Positions 8,857 to 18,091 of a DNA stretch of 63,537 nt are shown piece after piece. Both the position numbers and the translations under genes were made by a program. Position 1 is the stretch's first letter. Each line of letters opens with the position of its first letter. Source of the stretch: Actinophytocola sp. (GTDB lineage Bacteria; Actinomycetota; Actinomycetes; Mycobacteriales; Pseudonocardiaceae); contig WHTY01000018.1 of the NCBI GenBank assembly GCA_009377475.1, positions 1-63,537 on the forward strand. The letters run 5' to 3'. The notes beneath the pieces are model-generated. The model did not search any database. It was not told the DNA's origin and worked only from the letters and a program-made list of their open reading frames with translations.

Positions 8857-11073
8857 TTGAAGCAAGTCGTGCAGAACTACAAGAGCGGGGAGCTGACCCT
8901 GCTCGACGTGCCCGCTCCGGCGTGCCGACCCGGCGGGGTGCTGGTCAGGACGGCGTTCTCGCTGATCTCGACCGGCACCGAGCTGATGAAGGTCGCCGAG
9001 GCGAGCATGTCGCTGCTCGGCAAGGCGCGGGCGCGGCCGGACCAGGTCGCGAAGGTGATGCAGAGTGTGGCGTCGAACGGCGTCGGCGCGACGTACCGCA
9101 AGGTCACCAACCGACTCGACTCCTACACCCCACTGGGTTATTCACTCTGCGGGGTGGTCGAGGAAGTCGGTGAGGGCATCGCCGACGTCGCTGTCGGGGA
9201 CGTCGTCGCGTGCGCGGGTAACGAGCACGCGCTGCACGCCGAGCTGAACTGGGTGCCGAAGAACCTCTACTCCCCCGTACCCGCTGGCGTGGCGCGCGAG
9301 CACGCGGCGTTCGGCACGGTGGGCGCGATCGCGATGCAGGGCGTGCGGCGCGGCGAGCCGCAGCTCGGCGACGTGGCGCTGGTGATCGGGCTCGGTCTGA
9401 TCGGACAGCTCGTGGTGCAGTTGCTGCTGGCGTCCGGCACGCGGGTGATCGGGGTCGATCCGGACGCCGACCGCTGCGCGCTGGCGGAACGTCTCGGCGC
9501 GTTCGCCTGCGGTGCGCCCGGCTCGGACGTCGTCGACAACGCCGTCGCTGCAATCACCGACGGGCACGGCGTCGACCAGACGTACCTCGCGGCGGGCGGC
9601 AGCAGCAACGAGCCGGTGGAGCTGGCAGCGCGGCTGAGCCGCGACCGCGCCACGGTGGTGGACATCGGCAAGTGCGGGCTCAACCTGCCGTGGAACGCCT
9701 ACTACGAGAAGGAGCTCGACGTCCGGTTCTCCCGGTCGTACGGGCCGGGGCGCTACGACCCGTCGTACGAGCTGGACGGCCGCGACTACCCCATCGGCTA
9801 CGTGCGCTGGACCGAACGCCGCAACCTGGCGTGCTTCCTGGAGTTGTTGGCCAGCGGCAAGCTCGACGTCGCGCCGCTGATCACGCACGTCAGGGACTTC
9901 ACCGACGCCGAGGAGACCTACCGCGCGCTGAACGACGGCGAGCTGCCCGCCCTCGCGGTGCTGTTCCGCTACCCGGAGGTAGCGACACCGGCACCGGCCG
10001 AGCTGCCCGCGCCCGCTGACGGGAACGGCGCGGCTGGTGCAACGAAGGGATTCTTACTTGCGTCAGACGCAAGTAACAAGCCCTTCATAGCACCCCCCAC
10101 CGGCCGCCCAGTCGGCATCGGCTTCATCGGCGCGGGCAACTACGCCTCCTCGATGTTGTTACCGCACCTGGCGGAGCGGGACGACGTCGCGCTCAAGCGG
10201 GTCGTGACGACGTCCGCGCTGTCGGCGGCCAACGCGCAACGCAAGTTCGGCTTCGCCGAGGCGGACACCGACGTCGACGCGCTGCTCGCGGACGACGCGA
10301 TCGACGCGGTGTTCATCGTGACCCGCCACAGCTCCCACGCCGCCCTCACCAGCAAGGCACTTCGCGCGGGCAAGGCGGTGTTCGTGGAGAAACCTCTCGC
10401 GCTCAGCGAGTCCGAAGTCGACGACGTGCTCGCCGCCGTCGCGGAGTCCGGCAACGACCGGCTGCAGGTCGGCTTCAACCGTCGCTTCGCCCCGTTGCTG
10501 CGCAAGGCGAAGGGCCGGTTCGGGCGCAGGCTCGGCCCCGCGACCGTGCGGTACCTGATCAACGCGGGCAGCCTCGAACCGGGCAGTTGGTACGCGCGCA
10601 CCGACCTGGAAGGCACGCGGTTCGCGGGCGAGGGCGGGCACTTCATCGACACCGTGTCCTGGCTGCTCGACGCCGACCCGACGTCCGTGTACGCGTGCGC
10701 CGGGCCGCACGGGCAGGACCCGCAGATCACGCTGCGCTACCCGGACGGCTCCACCGCCGTCATCAGCTACACCACGTCCGGCTCGACGAAGTTCCCGAAG
10801 GAAACCATCGACCTCACCGCCGACGGCAAGGTGCTCACGTTCGACGACTTCGTGCGCGCCTCGGTCTACGGCCGTTACCGCTCGCGCAGCCCCCGGATGC
10901 CGGGCGGCGGACGGGACAAGGGCCAGGCCACCGAGATCGCGGCGTTCGTGGAGGCGGTCGCGACCGGCGCGCCGATGCCGGTGCCGGTGACGTCGCTGAT
11001 CGCGACAACGCGCGCCACCCTCGCGGTGGAACTGAGCCTGCGCACCGGCGCAGCGGTGACGGTGTCGCCATGA
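8857..11073 (+). CDS. Two-domain oxidoreductase: MDR dehydrogenase fused to Gfo/Idh/MocA
   Basis: Fusion of a medium-chain alcohol/threonine-dehydrogenase-like domain (about residues 1-370) and a Gfo/Idh/MocA sugar dehydrogenase (about 415-738). The first domain carries LVIGLGLIGQLVVQ as its nucleotide site; the second starts RPVGIGFIGAGNYAS and has the conserved VEKPLA motif. This fusion is a recognised family in exopolysaccharide clusters, usually beside heparinase-like genes, as here. TTG start with a GAAGGAG site 11 bp after AsnB. The linker between the domains (residues about 394-413) is encoded by a 59-bp imperfect palindrome that belongs to a repeat family seen elsewhere in the window. 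Overlaps the next gene by ATGA. The substrate is unknown; probably a sugar nucleotide or glycan residue. Confidence 0.85.
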   Translation: MKQVVQNYKSGELTLLDVPAPACRPGGVLVRTAFSLISTGTELMKVAEASMSLLGKARARPDQVAKVMQSVASNGVGATYRKVTNRLDSYTPLGYSLCGVVEEVGEGIADVAVGDVVACAGNEHALHAELNWVPKNLYSPVPAGVAREHAAFGTVGAIAMQGVRRGEPQLGDVALVIGLGLIGQLVVQLLLASGTRVIGVDPDADRCALAERLGAFACGAPGSDVVDNAVAAITDGHGVDQTYLAAGGSSNEPVELAARLSRDRATVVDIGKCGLNLPWNAYYEKELDVRFSRSYGPGRYDPSYELDGRDYPIGYVRWTERRNLACFLELLASGKLDVAPLITHVRDFTDAEETYRALNDGELPALAVLFRYPEVATPAPAELPAPADGNGAAGATKGFLLASDASNKPFIAPPTGRPVGIGFIGAGNYASSMLLPHLAERDDVALKRVVTTSALSAANAQRKFGFAEADTDVDALLADDAIDAVFIVTRHSSHAALTSKALRAGKAVFVEKPLALSESEVDDVLAAVAESGNDRLQVGFNRRFAPLLRKAKGRFGRRLGPATVRYLINAGSLEPGSWYARTDLEGTRFAGEGGHFIDTVSWLLDADPTSVYACAGPHGQDPQITLRYPDGSTAVISYTTSGSTKFPKETIDLTADGKVLTFDDFVRASVYGRYRSRSPRMPGGGRDKGQATEIAAFVEAVATGAPMPVPVTSLIATTRATLAVELSLRTGAAVTVSP
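10036..10094 (+). repeat. Palindromic element translated within the oxidoreductase gene
   Basis: Two 29-base arms (10036-10064 and 10066-10094) flank a single A; 25 of 29 positions pair. The core reads CTTGCGTC-A-GACGCAAG, with GAAGGG on the left and CCCTTC on the right. The same core and outer AAGGG blocks occur in the palindrome at 43420-43482. It is read in frame as about 20 residues (TKGFLLASDASNKPF) joining the two enzyme domains. Confidence 0.85.
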
Positions 11074-13127
11074 CCACCCCGGGCTGGTACCTGCGGCGGC
11101 TGTCGGCGATGGGACCGGCCGAGGTCGCTGGGCGGGTGACCGACGTCGTCCGCAAGCGACGCTGGCGTCGCATCGCCGAGCACCCGCCCGCGCCCGCGCT
11201 GCTGCCGGAGCGCCGGTTCCGGGCGCCGCTCCCCCACGGCGCGCTGGACGACGTCTCCGACGACGCGCGGCAACGCCTGCTCGCCACGGCCGATCGGCTG
11301 CTCGACGGGCACGCGGAGTTCTTCGGCGTGGAACGTGACGACCTGGTCCATCCGGACTGGTCGTTCGACCCGAAGACCGGTCGCCGCGCCCCCGCCGATG
11401 TCTACGCCTTCGACGTGCCGTACCGCGACGAAGCGGCGATCGGTGACATCAAGCAGATCTGGGAGCCGTCGCGGCACCAGCACCTCACCGTGCTCGCCGC
11501 CGCGTACGCCCTGACGGGCGAGTTCCGCTACGCCGAGCGGGTGGCGGATCACCTCAAGTCGTGGTGGGCGGCCCACCCGCCGTTGCGTGGGGTGCACTGG
11601 GTCAGCGGCATCGAGCTGGGCATCCGGCTGATCTCGTGGGTGTGGTTACGGCGGCTGCTGGACGGCTGGTCCGGCGCGGCGGAGCTGTTCGAGCACAACG
11701 ACGTGGCGCTACAGCAGATCTGGCACCACCAGCGCTGGCTGGCAGCGTTCCCGAGCCGGGGGTCGTCGGCCAACAACCACGCGGTCGCCGAATCCGCGGG
11801 GCAGCTCGCGGCGTCGTGCGCGTTCGACTGGTTCGCGGAGTCCGCCACGTGGCGCGCCCGCGCCGCCCACGCGCTCGACCAGCACCTGCGCGCGAACACG
11901 TTCGACTCGGGGCTGAACCGCGAACTCGCCACCGAGTACCACGGCCTGGTCCTCGAACTCGGCCTCGCGGCGGCGATCGAGGCAGACGCCGCCGAGGTGA
12001 CGCTGCCCGCGACGACGTGGCCGGTGCTGCTGCGGATGACCGACGCGCTCGCTGCCATCGTGGACGTCCACCTGCACCCACCCCGGCAGGGCGACGCCGA
12101 CGACGGGCACGGCTTGGTCCTCGACGGGGAGACCTCCACCCGCTGGGCCTCGCTGCTCGCCACCGGCAGTGTCCTCTTCGGACGCCTCGGCTGGTGGCCG
12201 GAGGTCGCACGCGGCGACGTCCGCACCGCAGCACTGACGGCACTCGCGCGGGGAGTGACCTCGCCGCGAGCCGCGCAGCAAGCCACGCCGCCACGCCCCC
12301 TCGGCACCATCCGCCCCGCCGATCGCCCGGACCACGTCGCCGACGCGGGCCTCACGCTGTTGCGCACCCGCGCGCACGAGACACCCGAGCTGTGGTGCCG
12401 CTGCGACGCGGGGCCCCACGGCTTCCTCGCCATCGCCGCGCACGCGCACGCCGACGCGCTGTCGGTGGAGGTGCGCCACGACGGCGTCGACGTCCTCGCC
12501 GACCCCGGCACGTACTGCTACCACGGCGAACCCGCGTGGCGCGCCTACTTCCGCTCCACCCTCGGCCACAACACGTTGCGGCTGGACCGTACTGACCAGT
12601 CGACGTCCGGCGGGCCGTTCCTGTGGACCCGCCACGCCCGCAGCCGGGTGTTGCGCGCCGACACGCACGGCGACGTCGCCCGCTGGCAGGGCGAGCACGA
12701 CGGCTACGCGCGCGGCCGCAGGCGGCGGCATCGCGCCACACACCGGCGCGCCGTCACCCTCGACCGCACCACGCGCACCCTCACCCTCGAGGACGCCGTC
12801 GAGGCCGCCCGGCCACACCGGTGCGAGCTGGCGTTCCACCTCGGACCCACGATCGACGTCGACCTCGCGGACCACACCGCACGCCTGCGCTGGAGCCCAA
12901 GCGCCACAAGCGCCACCCGAGCTACCACCCACACCGCAACACTCGAGCTACCGCCCGAGCTGGTCTGGACCGACACCCGTGGCGAGGACGCCCCGCCGCT
13001 CGGCTGGTACTCCCCCGGCTTCGGCCGCAAAGAACCCGCCACCACGCTGCTCGGCATCGGCGGCGTCGGCGGCACAAGCCAGACAGCGCCCACCACCTTC
13101 ACCACCGTGCTCACCTTCCACGACTGA
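11070..13127 (+). CDS. Heparinase II/III (alginate lyase-like) family protein
   Basis: Family members cleave or bind uronic-acid-containing polysaccharides by beta-elimination. 685 residues: an N-terminal alpha/alpha toroid with the family region GSSANNHAVAESAGQLA (near residue 235), then the beta-sandwich heparinase II/III domain with HAHADALSVEV (near 455) and GTYCYHG. No signal peptide is visible, so it may act in the cytoplasm or be a non-catalytic partner. I set the start at the ATGA overlap with the oxidoreductase; a much longer in-frame opening upstream is antiparallel coding noise. A uronate-forming dehydrogenase in the same operon fits a uronic-acid polymer. Confidence 0.8.
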   Translation: MTTPGWYLRRLSAMGPAEVAGRVTDVVRKRRWRRIAEHPPAPALLPERRFRAPLPHGALDDVSDDARQRLLATADRLLDGHAEFFGVERDDLVHPDWSFDPKTGRRAPADVYAFDVPYRDEAAIGDIKQIWEPSRHQHLTVLAAAYALTGEFRYAERVADHLKSWWAAHPPLRGVHWVSGIELGIRLISWVWLRRLLDGWSGAAELFEHNDVALQQIWHHQRWLAAFPSRGSSANNHAVAESAGQLAASCAFDWFAESATWRARAAHALDQHLRANTFDSGLNRELATEYHGLVLELGLAAAIEADAAEVTLPATTWPVLLRMTDALAAIVDVHLHPPRQGDADDGHGLVLDGETSTRWASLLATGSVLFGRLGWWPEVARGDVRTAALTALARGVTSPRAAQQATPPRPLGTIRPADRPDHVADAGLTLLRTRAHETPELWCRCDAGPHGFLAIAAHAHADALSVEVRHDGVDVLADPGTYCYHGEPAWRAYFRSTLGHNTLRLDRTDQSTSGGPFLWTRHARSRVLRADTHGDVARWQGEHDGYARGRRRRHRATHRRAVTLDRTTRTLTLEDAVEAARPHRCELAFHLGPTIDVDLADHTARLRWSPSATSATRATTHTATLELPPELVWTDTRGEDAPPLGWYSPGFGRKEPATTLLGIGGVGGTSQTAPTTFTTVLTFHD

Positions 13128-13153
13128 ACCTTCCACCACTGACGGAGGCAGCC

Positions 13154-14656
13154 ATGACCATCCGACCGAGGACAGCGGGCCGTCGGGCCGTGCTCGTCCT
13201 CGGCGCGCTCGCGATCGTCGCCTCGGCCTGCACCGGACCGCAGGCCCAGGAGCCCCCGAAGCCCGGCATCGACGCCGCCGTCTGCGGCGACACGAAGCCC
13301 GGCCCCGCACGACCGCCGGACGACGCGGTCGTCGTCGACACCGACGTCGCGGCCGACCTGACCACGGCGACCCAGAACAACCCGGCGGGCACGACGTTCT
13401 GGCTCGCGCCGGGCACCCACATCCTCGGCGACGGCGAGTACGACCAGGTCGCACCCAAGGACGGCAACACCTACCTCGCCGCGCCCGGCGCGATTCTCGA
13501 CGGCCGCGAGGTCAACCGCTACGCCTTCACCGGCAAAGCCGCCGACGTGACCATCACCCACCTGACCGTGCGGGGCTTCGTGCCGCCGGTCAACGAGGGC
13601 GTCGTCAACCATGACTCCGGCGCGCGCTGGACGTTGGAGCACAACACCCTGGCAGACAACGGGGGCGCGGCGCTGATGGCGGGCGACAAGCAGGTCATGC
13701 GCGGCAACTGCTTCCGCGACAACGGTCAGTACGGCCTCAACGCCTGCTGCGGCGACATCACCGACCTCACGCTGGAGCGCAACGAGTTCGTCGGCAACAA
13801 CACTGACGACGTCGAGGCGGCCAACCCCGGCTGCGGCTGCACCGGCGCGATGAAGTTCTGGGCCATCGACGGCGCCGACATCGTCGACAACTGGATCCAC
13901 GACAACCGGGGCCCCGGCATCTGGGCCGACACCAACAACAACGACTTCCTCATCGAACGCAACCTCATCGAGCGCAACGACGGCGCCGCGATCATCTACG
14001 AGACCAGCTACAACGCGGTCATCCGCGACAACACGATGCGCCGCAACGCATGGGTCACCGGGCGCGAGTTCGCCGACAACTCGGACAACTTCCCGGTCGC
14101 GACGATCTACATCTCCGAGTCCGGCGGGGAGCCGCGCGTGCCAGCGCGCACCGACCGGATCGAGATCGCCCGCAACACGCTGGAGAACAACTGGTCCGGC
14201 ATCACGCTGTGGGAGAACGCCGACCGGTTCTGCAACTCCGCCGCCAACACCTCGACCGGCGCGTGCACGCTGCTGGTCGACTCCGTGGAGCGCTGCACGC
14301 GCCCCGGCATCGCCACGAAGCCGCTCTACGACGACTGCCGCTGGAAAACCCAGCGCGTCGACATCCACCACAACCGGTTCGTCCTCGATCCCGAGGTGGT
14401 CGGCTGCCGCGTGCTGTGTGCGCGAATGTCCGTGCTCGCGAACTTCGGCACGTTCCCGGACTGGTCGCCATACGAGGGCGACGTCGTGCGGGAGGCGATC
14501 ACGCACGAGCAGGAGAACCGCTGGCACGCCAACGACTACCGGGGACCGTGGACGTTCCTCGCGTTCGACACCAACACCTCGATCACCTTCACGCAGTGGC
14601 GCGCCGCGCCGTACCAGCAGGACGCGGGCAGCACGTTCGCGCCGGTGAGCGAATGA
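13154..14656 (+). CDS. Right-handed beta-helix lipoprotein
   Basis: Predicted exported lipoprotein of 500 residues. The N-terminus MTIRPRTAGRRAVLVLGALAI is a signal peptide, ending in a lipobox VASAC. The body is a parallel beta-helix of repeated N-rich turns, for example GPGIWADTNNNDFLI and NLIERNDGAAIIYE, with several paired cysteines (NACCGD, GCGCTG) suggesting disulfides. Such folds bind, cleave or epimerise polysaccharides. It sits between the heparinase-like and methyltransferase genes and has a close paralogue at 24683-26722. GGAGG site 6 bp before the ATG. Catalytic activity is not assignable from the sequence. Confidence 0.8.
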   Translation: MTIRPRTAGRRAVLVLGALAIVASACTGPQAQEPPKPGIDAAVCGDTKPGPARPPDDAVVVDTDVAADLTTATQNNPAGTTFWLAPGTHILGDGEYDQVAPKDGNTYLAAPGAILDGREVNRYAFTGKAADVTITHLTVRGFVPPVNEGVVNHDSGARWTLEHNTLADNGGAALMAGDKQVMRGNCFRDNGQYGLNACCGDITDLTLERNEFVGNNTDDVEAANPGCGCTGAMKFWAIDGADIVDNWIHDNRGPGIWADTNNNDFLIERNLIERNDGAAIIYETSYNAVIRDNTMRRNAWVTGREFADNSDNFPVATIYISESGGEPRVPARTDRIEIARNTLENNWSGITLWENADRFCNSAANTSTGACTLLVDSVERCTRPGIATKPLYDDCRWKTQRVDIHHNRFVLDPEVVGCRVLCARMSVLANFGTFPDWSPYEGDVVREAITHEQENRWHANDYRGPWTFLAFDTNTSITFTQWRAAPYQQDAGSTFAPVSE

Positions 14657-14678
14657 GCGGCCAGAACAGGAGCAGCCG

Positions 14679-15560
14679 ATGAACGAAGCCGAGGTCCAGT
14701 CGTTCTGGAACGCCCACCCGTGCGGCGACCACATCGTCGGTGGCCTGCATGGCGCGTTCGCCGACGACTACGCCCGCTTCTTCACCGCCTACGACGCCTG
14801 GCGCTACGGCCGCGAACGCCACATCCCCGACTGCCTGGACCGCGTCGACTGGCGCGACAAGCGCGTGCTGGAGATCGGGCTCGGCCAGGGCGCGGAGTCC
14901 GAGCAGCTCATCCGGCGCGGGGCGCGCTGGTCCGGCCTCGACCTCACCGAGGAGTCGGTGCGCCGGGTGCGGGCGCGGCTCACCGTGCGCGACCTACCGC
15001 ACGACGACGTCAAGCAGGGTTCCGCCGTCGCGATCCCGTGGCAGGACAACAGTTTCGACATCGTCTTCAGCCACGGGGTGCTGCACCACATCCCCGACAT
15101 CCACGCCGCACAGGCTGAGATCCACCGGGTGCTCAAGCCGGGCGGTCTGCTTGTGGCGATGCTCTACGCCCGCAGGTCGCTGAACTACCAGGTCAGCATT
15201 CGCCTGATCCGCAGGGCGATGCTCGCCGCCGCCTATCCGCTGCGCCGCACCCGCCTCGCCACGCGATCGTCGATGCTGCGGGAGCACCTGGCCAACGCCG
15301 AGCGCACCGGCCTGCGGGAGTACCTGCGCCTGGACACCTTCACCCACCGCAACACCGACGGCCCCCTCAACCCGTACGCGAAGGTGTACTCGCTGGCCGA
15401 CGTCGCCCGCGACTTCCCCGCCTTCGACGTCGCCGACTCGTACCAGCGCTACCTGCACGCCCCACCGCTACCGGTGCACGGACTGCCCGGCGGGCGGCGG
15501 CTTGGCTGGCACCTGTGGGTGCGCCTGCGCGCGAAACCGGCGGAAGCGGGTGCGCCATGA
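14679..15560 (+). CDS. Class I SAM-dependent methyltransferase
   Basis: 293-residue cytoplasmic methyltransferase. SAM-binding motif I is VLEIGLGQGAES at about residue 62, followed by DLTEESV, and by FDIVFSHGVLHHIPDI (about 125-140) as motifs III/IV. The N-terminal FWNAHPCG segment is typical of a family often found in glycan and natural-product clusters. An AGGAG site precedes the ATG, and the stop overlaps the next gene (ATGA), so it belongs to the operon. It probably methylates a sugar, but the acceptor is unknown. Confidence 0.82.
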   Translation: MNEAEVQSFWNAHPCGDHIVGGLHGAFADDYARFFTAYDAWRYGRERHIPDCLDRVDWRDKRVLEIGLGQGAESEQLIRRGARWSGLDLTEESVRRVRARLTVRDLPHDDVKQGSAVAIPWQDNSFDIVFSHGVLHHIPDIHAAQAEIHRVLKPGGLLVAMLYARRSLNYQVSIRLIRRAMLAAAYPLRRTRLATRSSMLREHLANAERTGLREYLRLDTFTHRNTDGPLNPYAKVYSLADVARDFPAFDVADSYQRYLHAPPLPVHGLPGGRRLGWHLWVRLRAKPAEAGAP

Positions 15561-16834
15561 CCACGCTCGCCACGCGCCGGGAACCCAGAAACGCAGGAGC
15601 CACCGACCGCACGCCGCCGCTGGTCGGCGTGGCGTGGGCGCTGCTGATCGTCAACACGCTCGGCTCCCAAGGCCCGGAGACGCTGGTGACGATCCCGCGC
15701 CCGATCGCGCAGGCGGTGACGATGGGCTCGCTGCTCATCGCGTTCACCCTCGCGCTGCTGCTGAACCCCCGGCTCAAGGTCCGGCCGAGCGCGTTCCTGC
15801 TGCTGCTCACGCTGCTGCTGATGCTCAGCATCGTCGCCAGCGCCCGCATCGACTCCGGCTTCGGCGCGCTGATGCGCTGCGCCCGGCTCGCGGTGTTCCT
15901 CGCGACGCTGTGGCTGCTGAGCTACTGGTGGCGCGGCACGGTCACGTTCGTCCGGCACCACATCAGGACGTTCGCGGTGGTGCTCGCCGTGGTCGCGGCC
16001 GGGCTCGTCGCCGCGCCCGGCCTCGCGCTGCCGGAGGACTACGGCGGACGCCTCGCTGGCGCGTTGTGGCCGATGCCGCCGCCGCAGATCGCCCAGTACG
16101 CCGCGATCGTCGCTGGACTGACGCTGCTGCTGTGGCTCGGCCGCCGCACCACGACCTCCAGCGCGCTGGTCTTCGTGGCGCCCGCCCTCGGTCTGCTGCT
16201 GCTCACCCACACCCGCACGGCGACGTTCGCGCTGCTCGTGGGACTGGCGCTGGCGGTGCTGTCGCTGGTGCTGACGACGTCGCGTGCCCGCAAGGCCGCC
16301 CTCGGCATCGGTATCGGCAGCGGGCTGGCGCTGGTGGCGTTCTGGTCCGCGATCCAGGGGTGGATCCGGCGCGGCCAGGACTCGGAGAACTTCACCAGCC
16401 TCACCGGGCGGGAGAAGGTGTGGGACGCGCTGCTCGCGGACAACCGCACCGTCACCGAGCAGTTGTTCGGCGTCGGGCTCACCGACAAGTCGTTCAACGG
16501 CTTGCCGATCGACAGCGGCTGGCTCGCCGTCTACCACGAGCAGGGTTTCGTCGGGCTCGCGCTGGTGTTCGGGTTCCTCGCCACCCTCGCGGTGGTGGCG
16601 GTGCTGCGCCCGCCGTCGCTCGAACGAGCCTGCGCGATTTTCTTGATCGGGTACTGCCTGGTGGCCTCCTACGCGGAGGTCGGGTTGGGCGACGCCTCGC
16701 CGTACTTGCTGCACCTCGCGGTGGCCGCGACGTTGCTGGTACCGAAACAGCACAGAGAGATCGAAACCGACGTAACGGAATCGCCGGTCGGGACGAACTC
16801 CAGACGACGCCACCGGGCAGATTCAGGGGTATGA
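15557..16834 (+). CDS. O-antigen ligase/polymerase family membrane protein
   Basis: 425-residue polytopic membrane protein with about ten hydrophobic helices. A periplasmic-type loop around residues 270-320 contains SENFTSLTGREKVWDALL, a Wzy_C/O-antigen-ligase signature, and a nearby VGLTDKSF. Members polymerise or ligate lipid-linked glycan on the outer membrane face. It is the only Wzy-like candidate in the plus-strand operon, so it probably polymerises the repeat unit made by the neighbours. The start is the ATG that overlaps the methyltransferase stop; an in-frame upstream extension lies inside that gene. Confidence 0.82.
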   Translation: MTTLATRREPRNAGATDRTPPLVGVAWALLIVNTLGSQGPETLVTIPRPIAQAVTMGSLLIAFTLALLLNPRLKVRPSAFLLLLTLLLMLSIVASARIDSGFGALMRCARLAVFLATLWLLSYWWRGTVTFVRHHIRTFAVVLAVVAAGLVAAPGLALPEDYGGRLAGALWPMPPPQIAQYAAIVAGLTLLLWLGRRTTTSSALVFVAPALGLLLLTHTRTATFALLVGLALAVLSLVLTTSRARKAALGIGIGSGLALVAFWSAIQGWIRRGQDSENFTSLTGREKVWDALLADNRTVTEQLFGVGLTDKSFNGLPIDSGWLAVYHEQGFVGLALVFGFLATLAVVAVLRPPSLERACAIFLIGYCLVASYAEVGLGDASPYLLHLAVAATLLVPKQHREIETDVTESPVGTNSRRRHRADSGV

Positions 16835-16899
16835 GCAGGGGGACGGCCGCGTTGCCGCAGCAGGGCCACGACGCCGACGATTCGAGAGGTGAGCGAACA

Positions 16900-18087
16900 G
16901 TGAGCCGACCAGGCGTACTTCTCGACCGGGACGGCACGATCATCGTCGACCACGGCTATGTCGGCTCCGTGGATCGGGTGGAGTTCATCCCCGGCTCGAT
17001 CGAGGCGATTGCCGCGCTGAACGCGGCGGACATCCCGGTCGCGGTCGTCACCAACCAGGCGGGCGTGGCGCGCGGCTTCTACGACATCGACGACGTCCAC
17101 CAGGTGCACAAGCACATGATCGCCGAGCTGGCCCGCAAGGACGCACACGTTGATGTCTGGCTGTTCTGTCCCTACCACCCGGACGGCAAGGTGGCGGCGT
17201 TCGCACGCACCAGCGCCGACCGCAAACCCGCGCCCGGCATGGCGCTCGCCGCCGCCGAGGCGCTTGACCTCGACCTGACGTCGTCCTGGGTGGTCGGCGA
17301 CGCGGCCTGCGACATGGGATTGGCCGAGGCCATCGGCGCGCAGCCGCTCTACGTCGGGCCGCCCGACGCCACGCTTGCCGAGGTGCGGTCGTTCCCCGAC
17401 CTGGCGCGCGCCGCGGAGCACATCCTCGCCAGCCGCAGCGTGCCGCGACAGGTGCGCGGCGGGCCGCAGCGGTTCCCGACACGTCGATTCACCAGCGCGG
17501 ACGCCTACGGCGGCGCGTACGTCACCGATCTGGACCGCGCGGTGCGCAGCGTCGACCGCGCACAGCTCGGCCGCGCCGCCGACATCCTGGACGTCGCGTA
17601 CCGCGCCGACAACGCGGTGTTCGCGTGCGGCAACGGCGGATCGGCGTCCATCGCGAACCACCTGCAGTGCGACCACGTCAAGGGCGTGCGCAACGGCACC
17701 GACCTGACCACCCGCGTCTACAGCCTGTCCACCAACATCGAGACGCTCAGCGCGATCGCCAACGACCACGGCTACGAGCGGGTCTTCGAGTACCAGTTGC
17801 AGTCCAACGCCAGGCCGGGCGACGTGCTGGTCGCGATCTCGTCGTCCGGCGGCTCGCCGAACATCGTGCGCGCGCTGGAGTGGGCCAACGCTTACGGCAT
17901 GCCGACGATCGCGCTGACCGGTTTCGACGGCGGCGCCGCCCGACGTCTCGCCACGGCGACGATCCACGTCGACGCCCACAACTACGGAATCATCGAGGAT
18001 GCGCACCAGGCGTGCATGCATCTGCTTGCCCAGTACGTTAGACAATCACGGATGGCTGCTGATGTTGTTGCGTCCCACACGTTCTGA
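16900..18087 (+). CDS. GmhB-GmhA fusion: heptose-bisphosphate phosphatase plus sedoheptulose-7-P isomerase
   Basis: Two steps of the activated-heptose pathway in one 395-residue cytoplasmic protein. The N-terminal HAD phosphatase (about 1-175) has LLDRDGTI as motif I, VVTNQAG and GDAACDMGLA as later motifs, and KPAPGM. The C-terminal SIS isomerase (about 195-390) has ACGNGGSASIANH, AISSSGGSPN and IEDAHQACMH, matching GmhA. The GTG at 16900 follows a GAGAGGTGAG site; an alternative ATG at 16831 overlaps the polymerase stop and would add 23 residues. In Mycobacterium and most bacteria these enzymes are separate. Together with the HddA-like kinase at 20364 this supplies heptose-1-phosphate. Confidence 0.85.
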   Translation: MSRPGVLLDRDGTIIVDHGYVGSVDRVEFIPGSIEAIAALNAADIPVAVVTNQAGVARGFYDIDDVHQVHKHMIAELARKDAHVDVWLFCPYHPDGKVAAFARTSADRKPAPGMALAAAEALDLDLTSSWVVGDAACDMGLAEAIGAQPLYVGPPDATLAEVRSFPDLARAAEHILASRSVPRQVRGGPQRFPTRRFTSADAYGGAYVTDLDRAVRSVDRAQLGRAADILDVAYRADNAVFACGNGGSASIANHLQCDHVKGVRNGTDLTTRVYSLSTNIETLSAIANDHGYERVFEYQLQSNARPGDVLVAISSSGGSPNIVRALEWANAYGMPTIALTGFDGGAARRLATATIHVDAHNYGIIEDAHQACMHLLAQYVRQSRMAADVVASHTF

Positions 18088-18091
18088 CGGC

